From assembly GCA_947472885.1 (NCBI GenBank), contig CANJBX010000001.1, forward strand, positions 84,946 to 148,945: a stretch of DNA of 64,000 bases, given 5' to 3'. Origin of the DNA: Hyphomicrobiaceae bacterium (GTDB lineage: Bacteria > Pseudomonadota > Alphaproteobacteria > Rhizobiales > Xanthobacteraceae). Position numbers and translations under genes: made by a program. How positions within the stretch are numbered: the first letter of the stretch is position 1; each line of letters opens with the position of its first letter. Below, piece by piece: positions 26,480 to 35,993 of this stretch. The notes under the pieces are model-generated. The model made no database searches, was not told the origin of the DNA, and saw only the letters and a program-made list of their open reading frames with translations.

Positions 26480-28362
26480 TATTCTTTCGGCCGTGAGGGA
26501 CGGGGACCGGAACGGGTGCGGTCGCGGCGCGTGCCTTTGCCGCCGGCCTTGCCGCCAGGTCCGCTGCGCGGGCGATCTCCATCAGGTCTGCCACCACCGG
26601 GTCTGCCGCCGCCTGGCTTGCCGAAAGAACGCTCGCCCCGCGGCTTATCTCCAAAGGAACGTTCGCCGCGATTCTCGCCTCTTGGCTTGTCACCGTAACT
26701 GCGTTCGCCGCGTGGTTTGTCGCCAAAGCTGCGCTCACCACGGGGTTTGTCTCCGAAGCTACGCTCGCCACGCGGCTTGTCGTCGAAACGCGCGCGCTGC
26801 GGACGGTCGCCATAGCTGCGTTCGCCTTGCGGGCGGTCCTCGCGTTTCGTGAAGGGACGGTCCCCGCGAGGGCGATCACCATAGGGCCGGTCACCACGCG
26901 GCTTGTCGCCGGGCTTACCAAAGGATCGTTCGCGCGGCGCGCCGCCCTCAGGTTTTCCATAGCGCCCGCGTCCACCGCGATCGTCCGGCTTGTCGAATGA
27001 GCGCCGGCCGCGTGGACGCTCGACGATCTCCGGCTCCGGCTCGACTTTCTTCTCGCCGAAACGCTCGACCAGAATGCGGCGGCCCTTGCGGTCGGCAATC
27101 AGGCCAGCCTTTTTCTTGGTTTCCGGATTGGGGCTGAATTTCTCGCGCGGCGCGGTCTCGTCGTTGGTGTTGCCGTGGAATTTCCGCCGCAGCAGTTTGT
27201 CTTCCGCACGCCAGACGTGGCTTGCACTTTTGTGAGGGCGTTTGGGCGAGCGGGACGGGAGTTCGCCTTCCGCAGCGGCATTTTCGGCGAGCCTGGCATC
27301 GCGGCCAAACGTGCGCGGGCGATCTTCGCCAAACTTGCCGTCGCGGGGCTTGTCAAAGCGGGGCTTGTCGAAACGCGGCGCGTCGCCTTGCGGCTTTGCA
27401 AACCGCGCCTTGCGCTCGTCCGCCGCTTCATGGGCGAACGTCGCACGCGTATCCGGGCGGCGGTCGAAACGGTCTTCGCGCTGGGGCTTGCGATAGTCGA
27501 GGCGCTTGAAGTCGGGTTTCTTCTTGCGCACGTCGGAGGCGTCACGCTCGACAATCGCACTGTCGAGATCGACACCTGCGAGCTTGATGATGCGTTCGCC
27601 GAGTTCCTCGCGCAGCTGGCGCGTGCGGACTTCTGCGACCGCGCCTTCGGGGATTTCGCCGAGGTTGAACGGACCGAACGACACGCGGATCAGCCGGTTC
27701 ACCGCAAGGCCGAGCGCGCCGAGTACGTTGCGGACTTCGCGGTTCTTGCCTTCGCGGATCGCGAATGTGATCCAGATGTTGGCGCCGGTGGTGCGGTCGA
27801 TGGTCGCTTCAATCGAGCCGTAGTTCACGCCGTCGATGGAAATGCCGTCCTTGAGCTTGTCGAGGCGCGCCTGCGTGATCGTGCCGAGCGCGCGCACGCG
27901 ATACTTGCGGACCCAGCCGGTATCCGGCAGTTCGAGCGCGCGGGCGAGGCCGCCGTCGTTGGTGAGCAGCAGCAGGCCTTCACTGGAGATGTCGAGGCGG
28001 CCGACGCTGACGACGCGCGGGACTTCTCCCGGCAGCGACTCATAAATGGTCGGGCGGCCCTGCGGGTCGGAGTTGGTCGTCACGAGGCCGGCGGGCTTGT
28101 GGTAGAGGAACAGCCGCGTGCGCTCGCGCTCGGGCAGCGGCTTGCCATCGACTTCCACCTTGTCGCCGGGGCCGATATCGAGCGCCGGAGATCTGATGGT
28201 CTTGCCGTTGACCTTGACGCGGCCTTCCGCGATCCAGGCTTCGGCCTCGCGGCGGGAGCAAAGTCCGGCGCGCGCCATCACCTTGGCAATGCGGGCGCCC
28301 TCGTTGTCGGCGGACTCGCTGGAGTCCTGGGATTCCTGGGTATTTTCGGGGGTCGAATTCAT
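26479..28362 (-). CDS. 23S rRNA pseudouridine synthase (RluB/RsuA family) with long Arg-rich tail
   Basis: A 627-aa protein. Residues about 22-70 are an S4 RNA-binding domain (KVMARAGLCSRREAEAWI) and 82-262 the pseudouridine synthase domain with catalytic D124 (GRLDISSEG). After residue 285 comes a tail of about 340 residues rich in R, G, K, D and F, ending in repeats such as KPRGERSFGD. Typical RluB is near 250-300 residues, so the tail more than doubles it. The likely target is 23S rRNA, U2605-type, by family. It is the first gene of rluB-rsmD. Confidence 0.9.
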   Translation of the reverse strand: MNSTPENTQESQDSSESADNEGARIAKVMARAGLCSRREAEAWIAEGRVKVNGKTIRSPALDIGPGDKVEVDGKPLPERERTRLFLYHKPAGLVTTNSDPQGRPTIYESLPGEVPRVVSVGRLDISSEGLLLLTNDGGLARALELPDTGWVRKYRVRALGTITQARLDKLKDGISIDGVNYGSIEATIDRTTGANIWITFAIREGKNREVRNVLGALGLAVNRLIRVSFGPFNLGEIPEGAVAEVRTRQLREELGERIIKLAGVDLDSAIVERDASDVRKKKPDFKRLDYRKPQREDRFDRRPDTRATFAHEAADERKARFAKPQGDAPRFDKPRFDKPRDGKFGEDRPRTFGRDARLAENAAAEGELPSRSPKRPHKSASHVWRAEDKLLRRKFHGNTNDETAPREKFSPNPETKKKAGLIADRKGRRILVERFGEKKVEPEPEIVERPRGRRSFDKPDDRGGRGRYGKPEGGAPRERSFGKPGDKPRGDRPYGDRPRGDRPFTKREDRPQGERSYGDRPQRARFDDKPRGERSFGDKPRGERSFGDKPRGERSYGDKPRGENRGERSFGDKPRGERSFGKPGGGRPGGGRPDGDRPRSGPGGKAGGKGTRRDRTRSGPRPSRPKE

Positions 28363-28477
28363 GTTGTTTCGCCACAGCCTCACGGCCTGAGCGCCTTATG
28401 TCGTTCTGTGTATTGTTCAGCCCTGTGTATAAAGACCGTGGGCGCGGGCACAACCCCGCTCTCAAAAGCCCGTTAAG

Positions 28478-28948
28478 ATGCCCATTTTGGCCCGAAAACC
28501 GATGCCGACGCCCGCTTTTATGGACATGGCCTTCGAAGAAGCCCGCGCCGCAGCCCTGCGGGGCGAGGTGCCGGTCGGCTGTGTGGTGGTGGCGGATGGG
28601 CAGGTGGTCGCCAAAGCCGGGAACCGGACGCTGGCCGACAAGGACCCGACGGCTCATGCGGAGATGCTGGCGATCCGGGCCGCCACGGCGGCGCTAGGCT
28701 CCGAGCGGCTCAACGGCTGCGATCTCTATGTGACGCTGGAGCCCTGCGCCATGTGCGCGGCGGCGATTTCCTTCGCGCGTATCCGGCGGCTGTATTATGG
28801 CGCGGCGGACCCCAAGGGCGGCGCGGTCGATAATGGCGTGCGGTTTTTCGCGCAGCCGACGTGTCATCACCGGCCGGAAGTTTACGGCGGCATGGGCGAG
28901 GGCGAGGCTTCGGCGATGCTGACGGAATTTTTCAGGGCGCGGCGCTAA
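28478..28948 (+). CDS. tadA: tRNA-specific adenosine deaminase
   Basis: A 156-aa zinc deaminase that makes inosine at the wobble base of tRNA-Arg(ACG). Zinc and catalytic residues are H60-A-E62 and C90-A-M-C93. Start 28478 gives a short leader; ATG 28502 (MPTPAFMDM) is equally possible. It is divergent from rluB with a 115-bp gap. Confidence 0.93.
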   Translation: MPILARKPMPTPAFMDMAFEEARAAALRGEVPVGCVVVADGQVVAKAGNRTLADKDPTAHAEMLAIRAATAALGSERLNGCDLYVTLEPCAMCAAAISFARIRRLYYGAADPKGGAVDNGVRFFAQPTCHHRPEVYGGMGEGEASAMLTEFFRARR

Positions 28949-28977
28949 ATCTCAATCGGTGCAGCGCGTTCAGTTTA

Positions 28978-29122
28978 CCTCTCCCCGCTTGCGGGGAGAG
29001 GTCGGATCGCGAAGCGATCCGGGTGAGGGGGAGCGAGCGATTTGGAAAGATGCCCCTCATCCCAACCTTCTCCCCAGCATAAGGGCGTTTACGCCCGTCT
29101 TCGACGGGCTTTGCGGGGAGAA
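28978..29122. repeat. Composite palindromic repeat, copy E (long subtype)
   Basis: CCTCTCCCCGCTTGCGGGGAG, GGGTGAGGGG, a spacer, a CCCCTCATCCC variant, then the extra module AAGGGCGTTTACGCCCGTC...TTCGACGGGCTTTGCGGGGAG. It is the second carrier of the module found in copy C. It sits between tadA and the converging phosphotransferase gene. Confidence 0.85.
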
Positions 29123-29158
29123 GGAGCGCACCGTGACCGCCGCGATTGAACGGCTACC

Positions 29159-30235
29159 TCACGTTTCCTCCGCAAACTCCCACGCCTTGTCCGCCAGCGG
29201 CTTGACCATCTGCGCGCGGGCGGCGGCGTGCGCACTGGTCGCGGTGCCGTCGCGCACGCGGCCGACGATGCCCTGCACGATGGCGGCAAGGCGGAAGAAA
29301 TTATACGCAAGATAGAACGTGAGATGCGGACGCGGGTCGAGGCCCGTGCGCTTCACGTAATCGCCCACATAATTTTCCAGCGATGGAATGCCAAGCGCCG
29401 CGAGATCGCAGCCGACCAGCGAGCCGGTATCCGCGCCGCTGTCGGAGCGCGGCATGTGCCATTGCATCAGGTGATAGGAAAAATCCGCCAGCGGATCGCC
29501 GAGCGTCGAGAGTTCCCAATCCAGCACCGCCAACACTTTTGGTTCATTCGCGGCGAGGATCACGTTGTCGAGCCGGAAGTCGCCATGCACCAGCCGCACC
29601 GGACCTTGCGGCGGCAGATGTTGCGGTAGCCACGCGATGAGCTGCTCCATGGCTTCGACGCGTCCGGTTTCGGACGCGCGATATTGCTTCGACCAGCGCT
29701 CGACCTGCCGTGCGACATAGTTCTCGCCGCGTCCGAAATCCGACAGGCCGATGGCCTGCGGGTCGAATGTATGGAGTTGAGTGAGCGTGGCGTTCATGGC
29801 GTCGTAGGTCGCAGCGCGCTCAGGAGGCGTCACGCCCGGCATGTCCGGCTCCCAGATCACGCGGCCTTCGACGTGGCTCATGACATAGAAGGCCGTGCCG
29901 ATCACGTCAGGATCGTTGCAGAGAATAACTGGCTCGGCGACCGGGAAGCCCTGGCGGTGTAACGCCGCAATGACGCGGAATTCGCGGTCCACCGCATGCG
30001 CCGACGGCAGCAACTTGCCCGGCGGCTTTCGCCGCAGCACATAGCGGCGCGCAGGCGTGGTCAGCAGGTAGGTCGGGTTCGACTGCCCGCCCTTGAATTG
30101 CTGGGCGGTCAACGGGCCTGCGAAACCTTCGACGTTGCGGTTGAGATATTCTTCCAGCCTTGTCACAGCGAAACGCAGCGCGCCGGCGACCTCCTTGGTG
30201 CCGGTGAAGTCGCGCTGGCGGTCGATGCGGTCCAT
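29159..30235 (-). CDS. Kinase-fold phosphotransferase family protein (ACAD10/11-like)
   Basis: A 358-aa protein with a protein-kinase-like fold. The catalytic loop reads VHGDFRLDNVIL and the Mg motif VLDWELSTLGDPLADFSY, as in aminoglycoside phosphotransferases and in the phosphotransferase part of ACAD10/ACAD11. LLTTPARRYVLRRKPPGKLL is the N-lobe with the ATP-binding lysine. In bacteria such proteins often sit with acyl-CoA dehydrogenases and may act on hydroxyacyl-CoA compounds; that link is only inferred here. Confidence 0.8.
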   Translation of the reverse strand: MDRIDRQRDFTGTKEVAGALRFAVTRLEEYLNRNVEGFAGPLTAQQFKGGQSNPTYLLTTPARRYVLRRKPPGKLLPSAHAVDREFRVIAALHRQGFPVAEPVILCNDPDVIGTAFYVMSHVEGRVIWEPDMPGVTPPERAATYDAMNATLTQLHTFDPQAIGLSDFGRGENYVARQVERWSKQYRASETGRVEAMEQLIAWLPQHLPPQGPVRLVHGDFRLDNVILAANEPKVLAVLDWELSTLGDPLADFSYHLMQWHMPRSDSGADTGSLVGCDLAALGIPSLENYVGDYVKRTGLDPRPHLTFYLAYNFFRLAAIVQGIVGRVRDGTATSAHAAARAQMVKPLADKAWEFAEET

Positions 30236-30237
30236 GT

Positions 30238-31020
30238 CTAGCGGCCTGAACGGGGGCGGATTGGCACGTCATAGTGCTGCGCCGCGCCACCGCCTGCAAA
30301 GGTGAAGTGCCACCATTCGCGAAAATAATTGGAAAAGCCGCGCTTTCGCATCGCCGCGACCAGCGCCATCCGGCGCTGGTGCTGTTCAGGCAAGAGCTTG
30401 TCCACGTTGTTGTGGCTTCTGGGGTCGAGGCAATCGTAGCCGGTGCCCATATCGACGCTGTTGTCCGGCGCGCGCGCCGTTGCAGGCCCGGTGCACGGGC
30501 CGTAACCCGCTGCTGCGTCGAATGCAGGCGTGAGGGCGGCGTCTTTCTCGATCATGGTGAGGTCGATGGCGGTGCCGGTCGAATGGCGCGACACCCGCGC
30601 GATGTAGCCGAGTGCAAACAGGTTGCGCTTGTCGATATTGGGAAAGAACGGCTTGGTCGCCGCGCTGTCCTTGCTGTCCTGCGACCATTGCGCCATGGCG
30701 CGCGCCGCGCGTTCCGGCCGGTAGCAATCGTAAACCTTCAGCGCGCGGTTCGACGCGGCGAGGTCGGCCTGCACCAGCCGGAGTGCGGTTGCCGCCTCGC
30801 GCGTCAGCACGCATTCGGCGGCGTCGTAGCCGGGCAGCGGCTTGCCGGTGAAGTTGTTGGAGGTGGCGTAGCGGATGTCATGCGCAATCGTTGCATCGAC
30901 ATCGCGCAGATAAACGAGCGACGAGGGCAGTGCGGTCTGTGCGGACGTAACGGTGCAGGACGCTACAACGGACACAAACGCCGCTGCAGCGGTCGCTGTA
31001 CCGGAGAACTTCCGCGTCAT
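30238..31020 (-). CDS. M15D (VanX-like) D-alanyl-D-alanine dipeptidase
   Basis: A 260-aa exported zinc dipeptidase. A signal peptide (about 1-28) is followed by the zinc and catalytic motifs SRHSTGTAID and EWWHFTF, characteristic of VanX/DdpX. It would split D-Ala-D-Ala in the periplasm, for recycling rather than resistance. Its ATG directly abuts the stop of the amidase gene (31021), on the same strand, so the two are translated as a pair. No VanH, VanA or sensor genes are present. Confidence 0.85.
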   Translation of the reverse strand: MTRKFSGTATAAAAFVSVVASCTVTSAQTALPSSLVYLRDVDATIAHDIRYATSNNFTGKPLPGYDAAECVLTREAATALRLVQADLAASNRALKVYDCYRPERAARAMAQWSQDSKDSAATKPFFPNIDKRNLFALGYIARVSRHSTGTAIDLTMIEKDAALTPAFDAAAGYGPCTGPATARAPDNSVDMGTGYDCLDPRSHNNVDKLLPEQHQRRMALVAAMRKRGFSNYFREWWHFTFAGGGAAQHYDVPIRPRSGR

Positions 31021-32061
31021 TTATGGGTGGCGTGCCAGTTTTGCCGGCTTCTTGTTGCCGCGCGCCGCAAGCCTGATCTTGCCCTTGCCGCCCTTGTGCG
31101 CAACTTTCACCTTGGTCACGTCGTTGATGACCACGCGCGGCATCGGCCCCTTCGCCGCAATCGCGGTTTCCGACGGCGGCTTGAACCGGCAATAGAGATC
31201 GACCGCGTCGGCAATCGCGGCGGTGATCGGCGCGCGGTACTGCGCCTGCCGCAGTTTCCATTCCTCGCCGCGGTTGATGATCGAGCCGGCTTCGAGCAGC
31301 ACGGAGGGGACGCGCGTGTTTTTCAGCACCAGCAGCGCGTCGTAGCGGTAGACGCCGGCTTCCGCGTCGATGAGTTCGCGCTGTCGGCTGCCCATGATCT
31401 TTTCAATGTAGTGCGGCGTGTAGTGCAGCCCGCGAGCGGTCATTTCGTTGCCCATGGTTCGCGCAAACAGCACGCTCGAAGCGTAATGCGGATTTGCCGC
31501 CGACACGAAAATCGAATGTCCGGCAAACTTGTCGCTGAAGTTGCGGGTCTTGTCGTCGTACTGGAAGGTTTGGAGCAGGTTGTCCGGCACCGAGTCGTGG
31601 TGGATCGAGAGAAGCAGGTCCGGCGCGATCTTGTTGATGCGCGCGACGCGCGCGCCCAGTCCCGGCCGCGTCCTGCCTTCCGTGATCATCACCGCCGTAT
31701 TTTCAAAACCGCGCTTGTGCAGCACGTCATCGAGTTCGCGCGCCAGCGTAAGATTGAACTGGTATTCGTTCATGCCGCGCGCGCTCACCGCGCCTGCCGC
31801 TTCCAGGGTGTGGCCGACGTCGATCAGCAGGCGGAAACTGGTGCGGTCGCAGGTTGGCGCGGCAGTAACGCGCTGCAGCGATGCAAGCGAGGGCGCCACA
31901 ATCGGCCGTGCCTTGTGTCTGGCTATCTTGGCAATTTTCTTCGCTTTGGCCGCGGTAGCGACAGCGGGTTTCTTCGGCAGGGCGGCCAGTGCAGCCGACG
32001 ACGTTGCCGCGGCAAATGCCACGGCAAGCACCGCAGTTACGATGTGCCGGCAAGCTTTCAT
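31021..32061 (-). CDS. N-acetylmuramoyl-L-alanine amidase (Amidase_3)
   Basis: A 346-aa exported zinc amidase that cuts peptide from murein. After a signal peptide and a Lys/Ala/Pro-rich linker (about 30-65), LLIDVGHTLEAAG carries the first zinc His, SIHHDSV the second, and VLLEAGSI the catalytic Glu. MNEYQFN supplies a further Glu ligand. The C-terminal 40 residues are Lys-rich and probably bind the wall. Start ATG 32061 (MKACRHIV) is chosen, as 32151 adds an unrelated leader. It is upstream of the VanX-like gene. Confidence 0.88.
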   Translation of the reverse strand: MKACRHIVTAVLAVAFAAATSSAALAALPKKPAVATAAKAKKIAKIARHKARPIVAPSLASLQRVTAAPTCDRTSFRLLIDVGHTLEAAGAVSARGMNEYQFNLTLARELDDVLHKRGFENTAVMITEGRTRPGLGARVARINKIAPDLLLSIHHDSVPDNLLQTFQYDDKTRNFSDKFAGHSIFVSAANPHYASSVLFARTMGNEMTARGLHYTPHYIEKIMGSRQRELIDAEAGVYRYDALLVLKNTRVPSVLLEAGSIINRGEEWKLRQAQYRAPITAAIADAVDLYCRFKPPSETAIAAKGPMPRVVINDVTKVKVAHKGGKGKIRLAARGNKKPAKLARHP

Positions 32062-32166
32062 CTTTGCGGCCCCGATGAATCGCACCACCCCCGCGATCCG
32101 ATGGACGATGCTAGTAGAGGTTTCGGGGCTTGCCCAGTGCACCAAAAGCACACTTTGGCGCGGCGA

Positions 32167-33156
32167 TCAGTTTCCCCCGAAAAAGTCCAATAACGCCCGA
32201 GTGGTAGCATCCGGCGCTTCCTCCGGGATGAAATGCCCGCAGGGCAGCGCAAAACCCTGCACATTGGTTGCCCAGGCCTTCCAGAGTTCCAGCGGGTTGT
32301 TCTGCCCCGGCAGGCCGCGCTCGCCCCACAGCGCCAGCATGGGGCAGGTGATCTTGTTGCCGGCCTTGCGGTCGGCGTCGTCCAGTGCGCGGTCGATGGT
32401 CGCCCCGGCACGATAATCCTCACAGCCGGCATGGATGCGCAGCGGATCGGTGAACGAGGCGCGGTAATGCGCGATGGCGCGGTCGTCGAATGCGCCGCCG
32501 CCGGGCTTTACGGGTGCGCCGGTGGCTGCACCCGCCGCCGCGCCGCCGGAATGCGTGCCGCCGCGCTGCCATGCCGCCGAGAGCATGTCGAAATATGCGT
32601 TGGCCGACGTGCCGAGCAGCAATTCGGGCAGCGGCGCGTTCTGGGCGAGAAACATCCAGTGCCACGCGCGCATGGCAAGCCGCGCATCCATCTGGTCCCA
32701 CATGTCCCAGGTCGTGATGATGTCGAGCGTGCAGAGCTGTTCGACGCGGCCCGGATGATCGAGCGCAAGGCGATATGCGACACGCCCGCCGCGATCATGC
32801 CCCGCGATGCGGAAGCGCACATGGCCGAGTGCTTCCATGATATCGACCATCGCCTTCGCCATATTGCGCTTGGCATAGGGCGAGCGCAGCCGCTCGGCAT
32901 CGTCCTTGGCGGCGGAGAGATTGGACTCCGGCGCTGCCGACCAGCCGTAGCCGGGCAGGTCCGGGATCACGAGCGTGAACTTTTCCGCAAGCTTCGGCGC
33001 AACGATGTGCCACATCACGCCGGTCTGCGGATAGCCGTGGATCAACAACAATGGCGGACCCTTGCCGCCTGATCGCGCGAACATCTTGCCAATCGAGGTG
33101 TCGATCCAGTGCGACTGAAATCCGGGAAACAGATCGGCGAGGTCGGACATGGTCAT
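32167..33156 (-). CDS. Alpha/beta hydrolase, haloacetate dehalogenase-like
   Basis: A 329-aa alpha/beta hydrolase. The oxyanion turn is [10 protein letters not shown] and the nucleophile is D121 in [13 protein letters not shown], as in fluoroacetate and haloacetate dehalogenases; H is in [10 protein letters not shown]. An odd insertion of about 30 residues rich in Gly/Ala ([20 protein letters not shown]) lies before the second half. The true substrate cannot be read from sequence. ATG 33156 overlaps the purD stop as ATGA, which supports this start. Confidence 0.82.
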   Translation of the reverse strand: MTMSDLADLFPGFQSHWIDTSIGKMFARSGGKGPPLLLIHGYPQTGVMWHIVAPKLAEKFTLVIPDLPGYGWSAAPESNLSAAKDDAERLRSPYAKRNMAKAMVDIMEALGHVRFRIAGHDRGGRVAYRLALDHPGRVEQLCTLDIITTWDMWDQMDARLAMRAWHWMFLAQNAPLPELLLGTSANAYFDMLSAAWQRGGTHSGGAAAGAATGAPVKPGGGAFDDRAIAHYRASFTDPLRIHAGCEDYRAGATIDRALDDADRKAGNKITCPMLALWGERGLPGQNNPLELWKAWATNVQGFALPCGHFIPEEAPDATTRALLDFFGGN

Positions 33157-34433
33157 GCTCCCTTTTCGCGCTTGATCGCCTGCCAGCCGATGTCGCGGCG
33201 GCAGAAACCTTCCGGCCACGCAATCTTGTCGATGGCCGCATAGGCGCGGGCCTGTGCTTCGCTCACGCTTGAGCCTTGCGCCGAGACGTTCAGCACGCGG
33301 CCGCCATTGGCGAGGATGCGCCCGCCGTCGGCCCTGGTGCCGGCGTGGAAAATCTCGACGCCGTCGATTTTCTCCGCCGCATCGAGATTTTTGATTTCCG
33401 TGCCGCGCTCGTAATTGCCGGGATAGCCCTTCGCGGCCATGACGACGGTGAGCGCCGCATCCTTGAACCAGCGCAGGTCGAACGACTTGAGCTGCGCGTC
33501 GCACGACGCGATCAGCGCCGGCACGATGTCCGACTGCATCCGCAGCATCAGCACCTGGGTTTCCGGGTCGCCGAAGCGCGCGTTGTATTCGATCAGCTTG
33601 GGGCCATCTTTCGTAATCATCAGGCCTGCGAACAGCACGCCCTTGTAAGGGCAACCCATGGCTTTCATCGCCCGGATCGTCGGCAGCACAATCTCGTCGA
33701 GCGCACGCTTTTCCATCGCCGGCGTCATGATCGCGACGGGGGAGTAGGCGCCCATGCCGCCGGTGTTCGGGCCCTTGTCGCCATCGAACACACGCTTGTG
33801 GTCCTGCGCTGAGATGAGCGGCAGCGCGTTCTCGCCGTCGGAAAGGACGAAGAAGCTCGCTTCCTCGCCCTCGAGAAATTCCTCGACCACGACTTCCGCG
33901 CCGGCATCGCCAAGTCCGCCGCCGAACATCATGTCGATGGCGTCGTTGGCTTCAGCGAGCGTCATCGCGACGACGACGCCTTTGCCGGCGGCAAGACCGT
34001 CTGCCTTGATGACGATGGGGGCGCCTTGCTTCGCAATGTAGGCCTTCGCCGTCGCCGCATTCGTGAAGCGTTCATAGGCGGCGGTCGGAATGTTGTTGGC
34101 CTTGCAGATGTCCTTGGTGAAGCCCTTGGAGCCTTCGAGCCGCGCGGCGAGTTTGCCCGGGCCGAATGCCTTGATCCCGGCCTTGGCGAGATCATCGACG
34201 ATGCCGGCGGTCAGCGGTGCTTCGGGGCCGACGACGACAAAGCCGATGTTCTTTTCCTTGCAGAACGCGATGATGGCGGCGTGGTCTGCGATGTCGAGCG
34301 CAACGCAGGTCGCCTCGCGCGCAATGCCGGCGTTTCCCGGCGCGCAATAGAGCGTCTCGACCAGCGGGCTTGCCGCGATTTTCCATGCCAGCGCGTGTTC
34401 GCGCCCGCCGCCGCCGAGGATGAGAATATTCAT
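33153..34433 (-). CDS. purD: Phosphoribosylamine--glycine ligase
   Basis: A 426-aa ATP-grasp enzyme that makes glycinamide ribonucleotide in purine synthesis. Seen are [18 protein letters not shown], the ATP-grasp core [18 protein letters not shown], and the metal-binding [13 protein letters not shown]. Its end overlaps the dehalogenase-like start by 4 bases, an unusual pairing of a core gene with a catabolic one. The 232-bp region upstream separates it from a divergent transporter. Confidence 0.95.
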   Translation of the reverse strand: MNILILGGGGREHALAWKIAASPLVETLYCAPGNAGIAREATCVALDIADHAAIIAFCKEKNIGFVVVGPEAPLTAGIVDDLAKAGIKAFGPGKLAARLEGSKGFTKDICKANNIPTAAYERFTNAATAKAYIAKQGAPIVIKADGLAAGKGVVVAMTLAEANDAIDMMFGGGLGDAGAEVVVEEFLEGEEASFFVLSDGENALPLISAQDHKRVFDGDKGPNTGGMGAYSPVAIMTPAMEKRALDEIVLPTIRAMKAMGCPYKGVLFAGLMITKDGPKLIEYNARFGDPETQVLMLRMQSDIVPALIASCDAQLKSFDLRWFKDAALTVVMAAKGYPGNYERGTEIKNLDAAEKIDGVEIFHAGTRADGGRILANGGRVLNVSAQGSSVSEAQARAYAAIDKIAWPEGFCRRDIGWQAIKREKGA

Positions 34434-34665
34434 GCCTGCCGCACTCTGGAAAATGGACTATGCGAAACGCATAGCATGGCGAGGGTGCCGGGCAACCCAT
34501 TTGGCCGCGTTATCAAACGCGCAAGCGGGCATTCGTCGCCCCCGTGGGCCAGCCATGCAGCACGATTGGGGTTGTTGCGCTGGTCTTGCCCACGAATCCG
34601 CGATAAACGCTGGGTTCCTCCAGCCGGGGCAGTTCGTGACCGATGTGAATTCGCAGCCGCGTCCG

Positions 34666-35850
34666 ATGTCGCGCGCCGCCATGGTACTCGCCGCCGGTTT
34701 TGTCCTGACGTTGTTTGGCGGCGGTTCTCGGTTTGTCATCGGGCTTGTGCTCAAGCCGGTGGTCGATGAGCTGTGCTGGCCGCGCAGCTACCTCGGCATT
34801 GCCGTCGGGCTTTATTTCGTCGTCACGGCGGTCTGCACCTTCTATGCGGGCAAGCTCGCCGACCGCGTGAGCTTTCGCATTCTCTTCGGTGCGGGCCTCG
34901 CCGTCAGCGGCGTCGGTGTCGGGCTGATGGGGTTCATGACCGAGCCGTGGCACGCGCTGGTGCTGTATGGCGTGATCTTCGCGATTGGCAACGGCGCGGT
35001 ATCGACGCCGCCGGTTGGCGTGATGGTGACGCGCGCATTTCCGGGCCGCACCGGGCTCGCCAATTCGCTGGTGCTGTCGGGCATGACCATCGGGCAACTG
35101 GTGATGGTCGCGATCCTCTCGCTCGTGCTGGTGGCGATCGGCTGGCGTTCGGTATTCTTCTGGATCGGTCTTGCGCATGCGGCGCTGCTGATTGTCGTGC
35201 TGCCTGCGATTCCCGCGAAACCGACGGCACAGGCCATCGCCGCCGCGCCGCGGCGTGAAGGCATGACCCTGAAGCAGGCGATGCAGACGCGGCAGTTCTG
35301 GATGTTGTGCGTGATCTTCGCGGTCTGCGGTCTCGACGATTTCTTCGTCACCACCCATGTGGTGGCGTTCGCCCAGGATCGCGGCGTCGTACCGTTGATC
35401 GCGGGTTATCTTTTCGCGGTCATGGGTCTCACGGGTTTTGTCGGTGTGATCTCGGCGGGCCTGTGGGGCGACCGCGCAGGGCCGGTGTGGCCGACGGCGG
35501 CTGCTTTCGCCGTTCGCATCGCGGTGTTTGCCCTGATCGTGGTCGATCAATCGCCGCTGTCGATCACGATCTTCTGCCTGGCATTCGGCCTGACATTCCT
35601 CGTCACCGCGCCGCTCACGGTGCTGTTCGTGCGCGATGCTTTCGGCATGGCGAATCTTGGCGCGATTTCCGGCGTCATTACCATGGTGCACATGGTTTTT
35701 GGCGGCATCGGCGCTTACGCAGGTGCAGCAATTTTCGACAGATCCGGCCGCTACGATCTCGCATTCGTGATCGTGCTGGTGGCGACTGTCGTCGCATTGG
35801 TGCTGATGATGTGCCTGGATCGCGGTCACGCTGTCAGACCGGCGTCGTAA
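34666..35850 (+). CDS. MFS transporter (oxalate/formate antiporter-like)
   Basis: A 394-aa, 12-segment major facilitator. Seen are RSYLGIAVGLYFVVTA, AGKLADRVSFR (loop 2-3 motif) and GVMVTRAFPGRTGLANSLV. It resembles the oxalate:formate antiporter-like branch, but the substrate is uncertain. ATG 34666 is chosen because transmembrane segment 1 starts soon after; in-frame GTGs at 34636 and 34645 are possible, and the ATG at 34534 would make a long leader. Confidence 0.8.
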   Translation: MSRAAMVLAAGFVLTLFGGGSRFVIGLVLKPVVDELCWPRSYLGIAVGLYFVVTAVCTFYAGKLADRVSFRILFGAGLAVSGVGVGLMGFMTEPWHALVLYGVIFAIGNGAVSTPPVGVMVTRAFPGRTGLANSLVLSGMTIGQLVMVAILSLVLVAIGWRSVFFWIGLAHAALLIVVLPAIPAKPTAQAIAAAPRREGMTLKQAMQTRQFWMLCVIFAVCGLDDFFVTTHVVAFAQDRGVVPLIAGYLFAVMGLTGFVGVISAGLWGDRAGPVWPTAAAFAVRIAVFALIVVDQSPLSITIFCLAFGLTFLVTAPLTVLFVRDAFGMANLGAISGVITMVHMVFGGIGAYAGAAIFDRSGRYDLAFVIVLVATVVALVLMMCLDRGHAVRPAS

Positions 35851-35993
35851 TCCCGGAATATTCCCTCATTCTCGGAATAATCTTTTCAGGCCGGGGTTGA
35901 ACCATGGCGTGGCGATCCGTCGCGCGCCTTGGAAACCAAAAACACGCTCGATGTGAAAAGTTTTCGTCGGGTAACATCATCAGGGAGAATAAA

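Noticed and set aside
30274-32193. 639-codon plus-strand frame over the dipeptidase and amidase genes
   Set aside because: It is antisense to two well-supported genes with catalytic motifs and has no recognisable domain.
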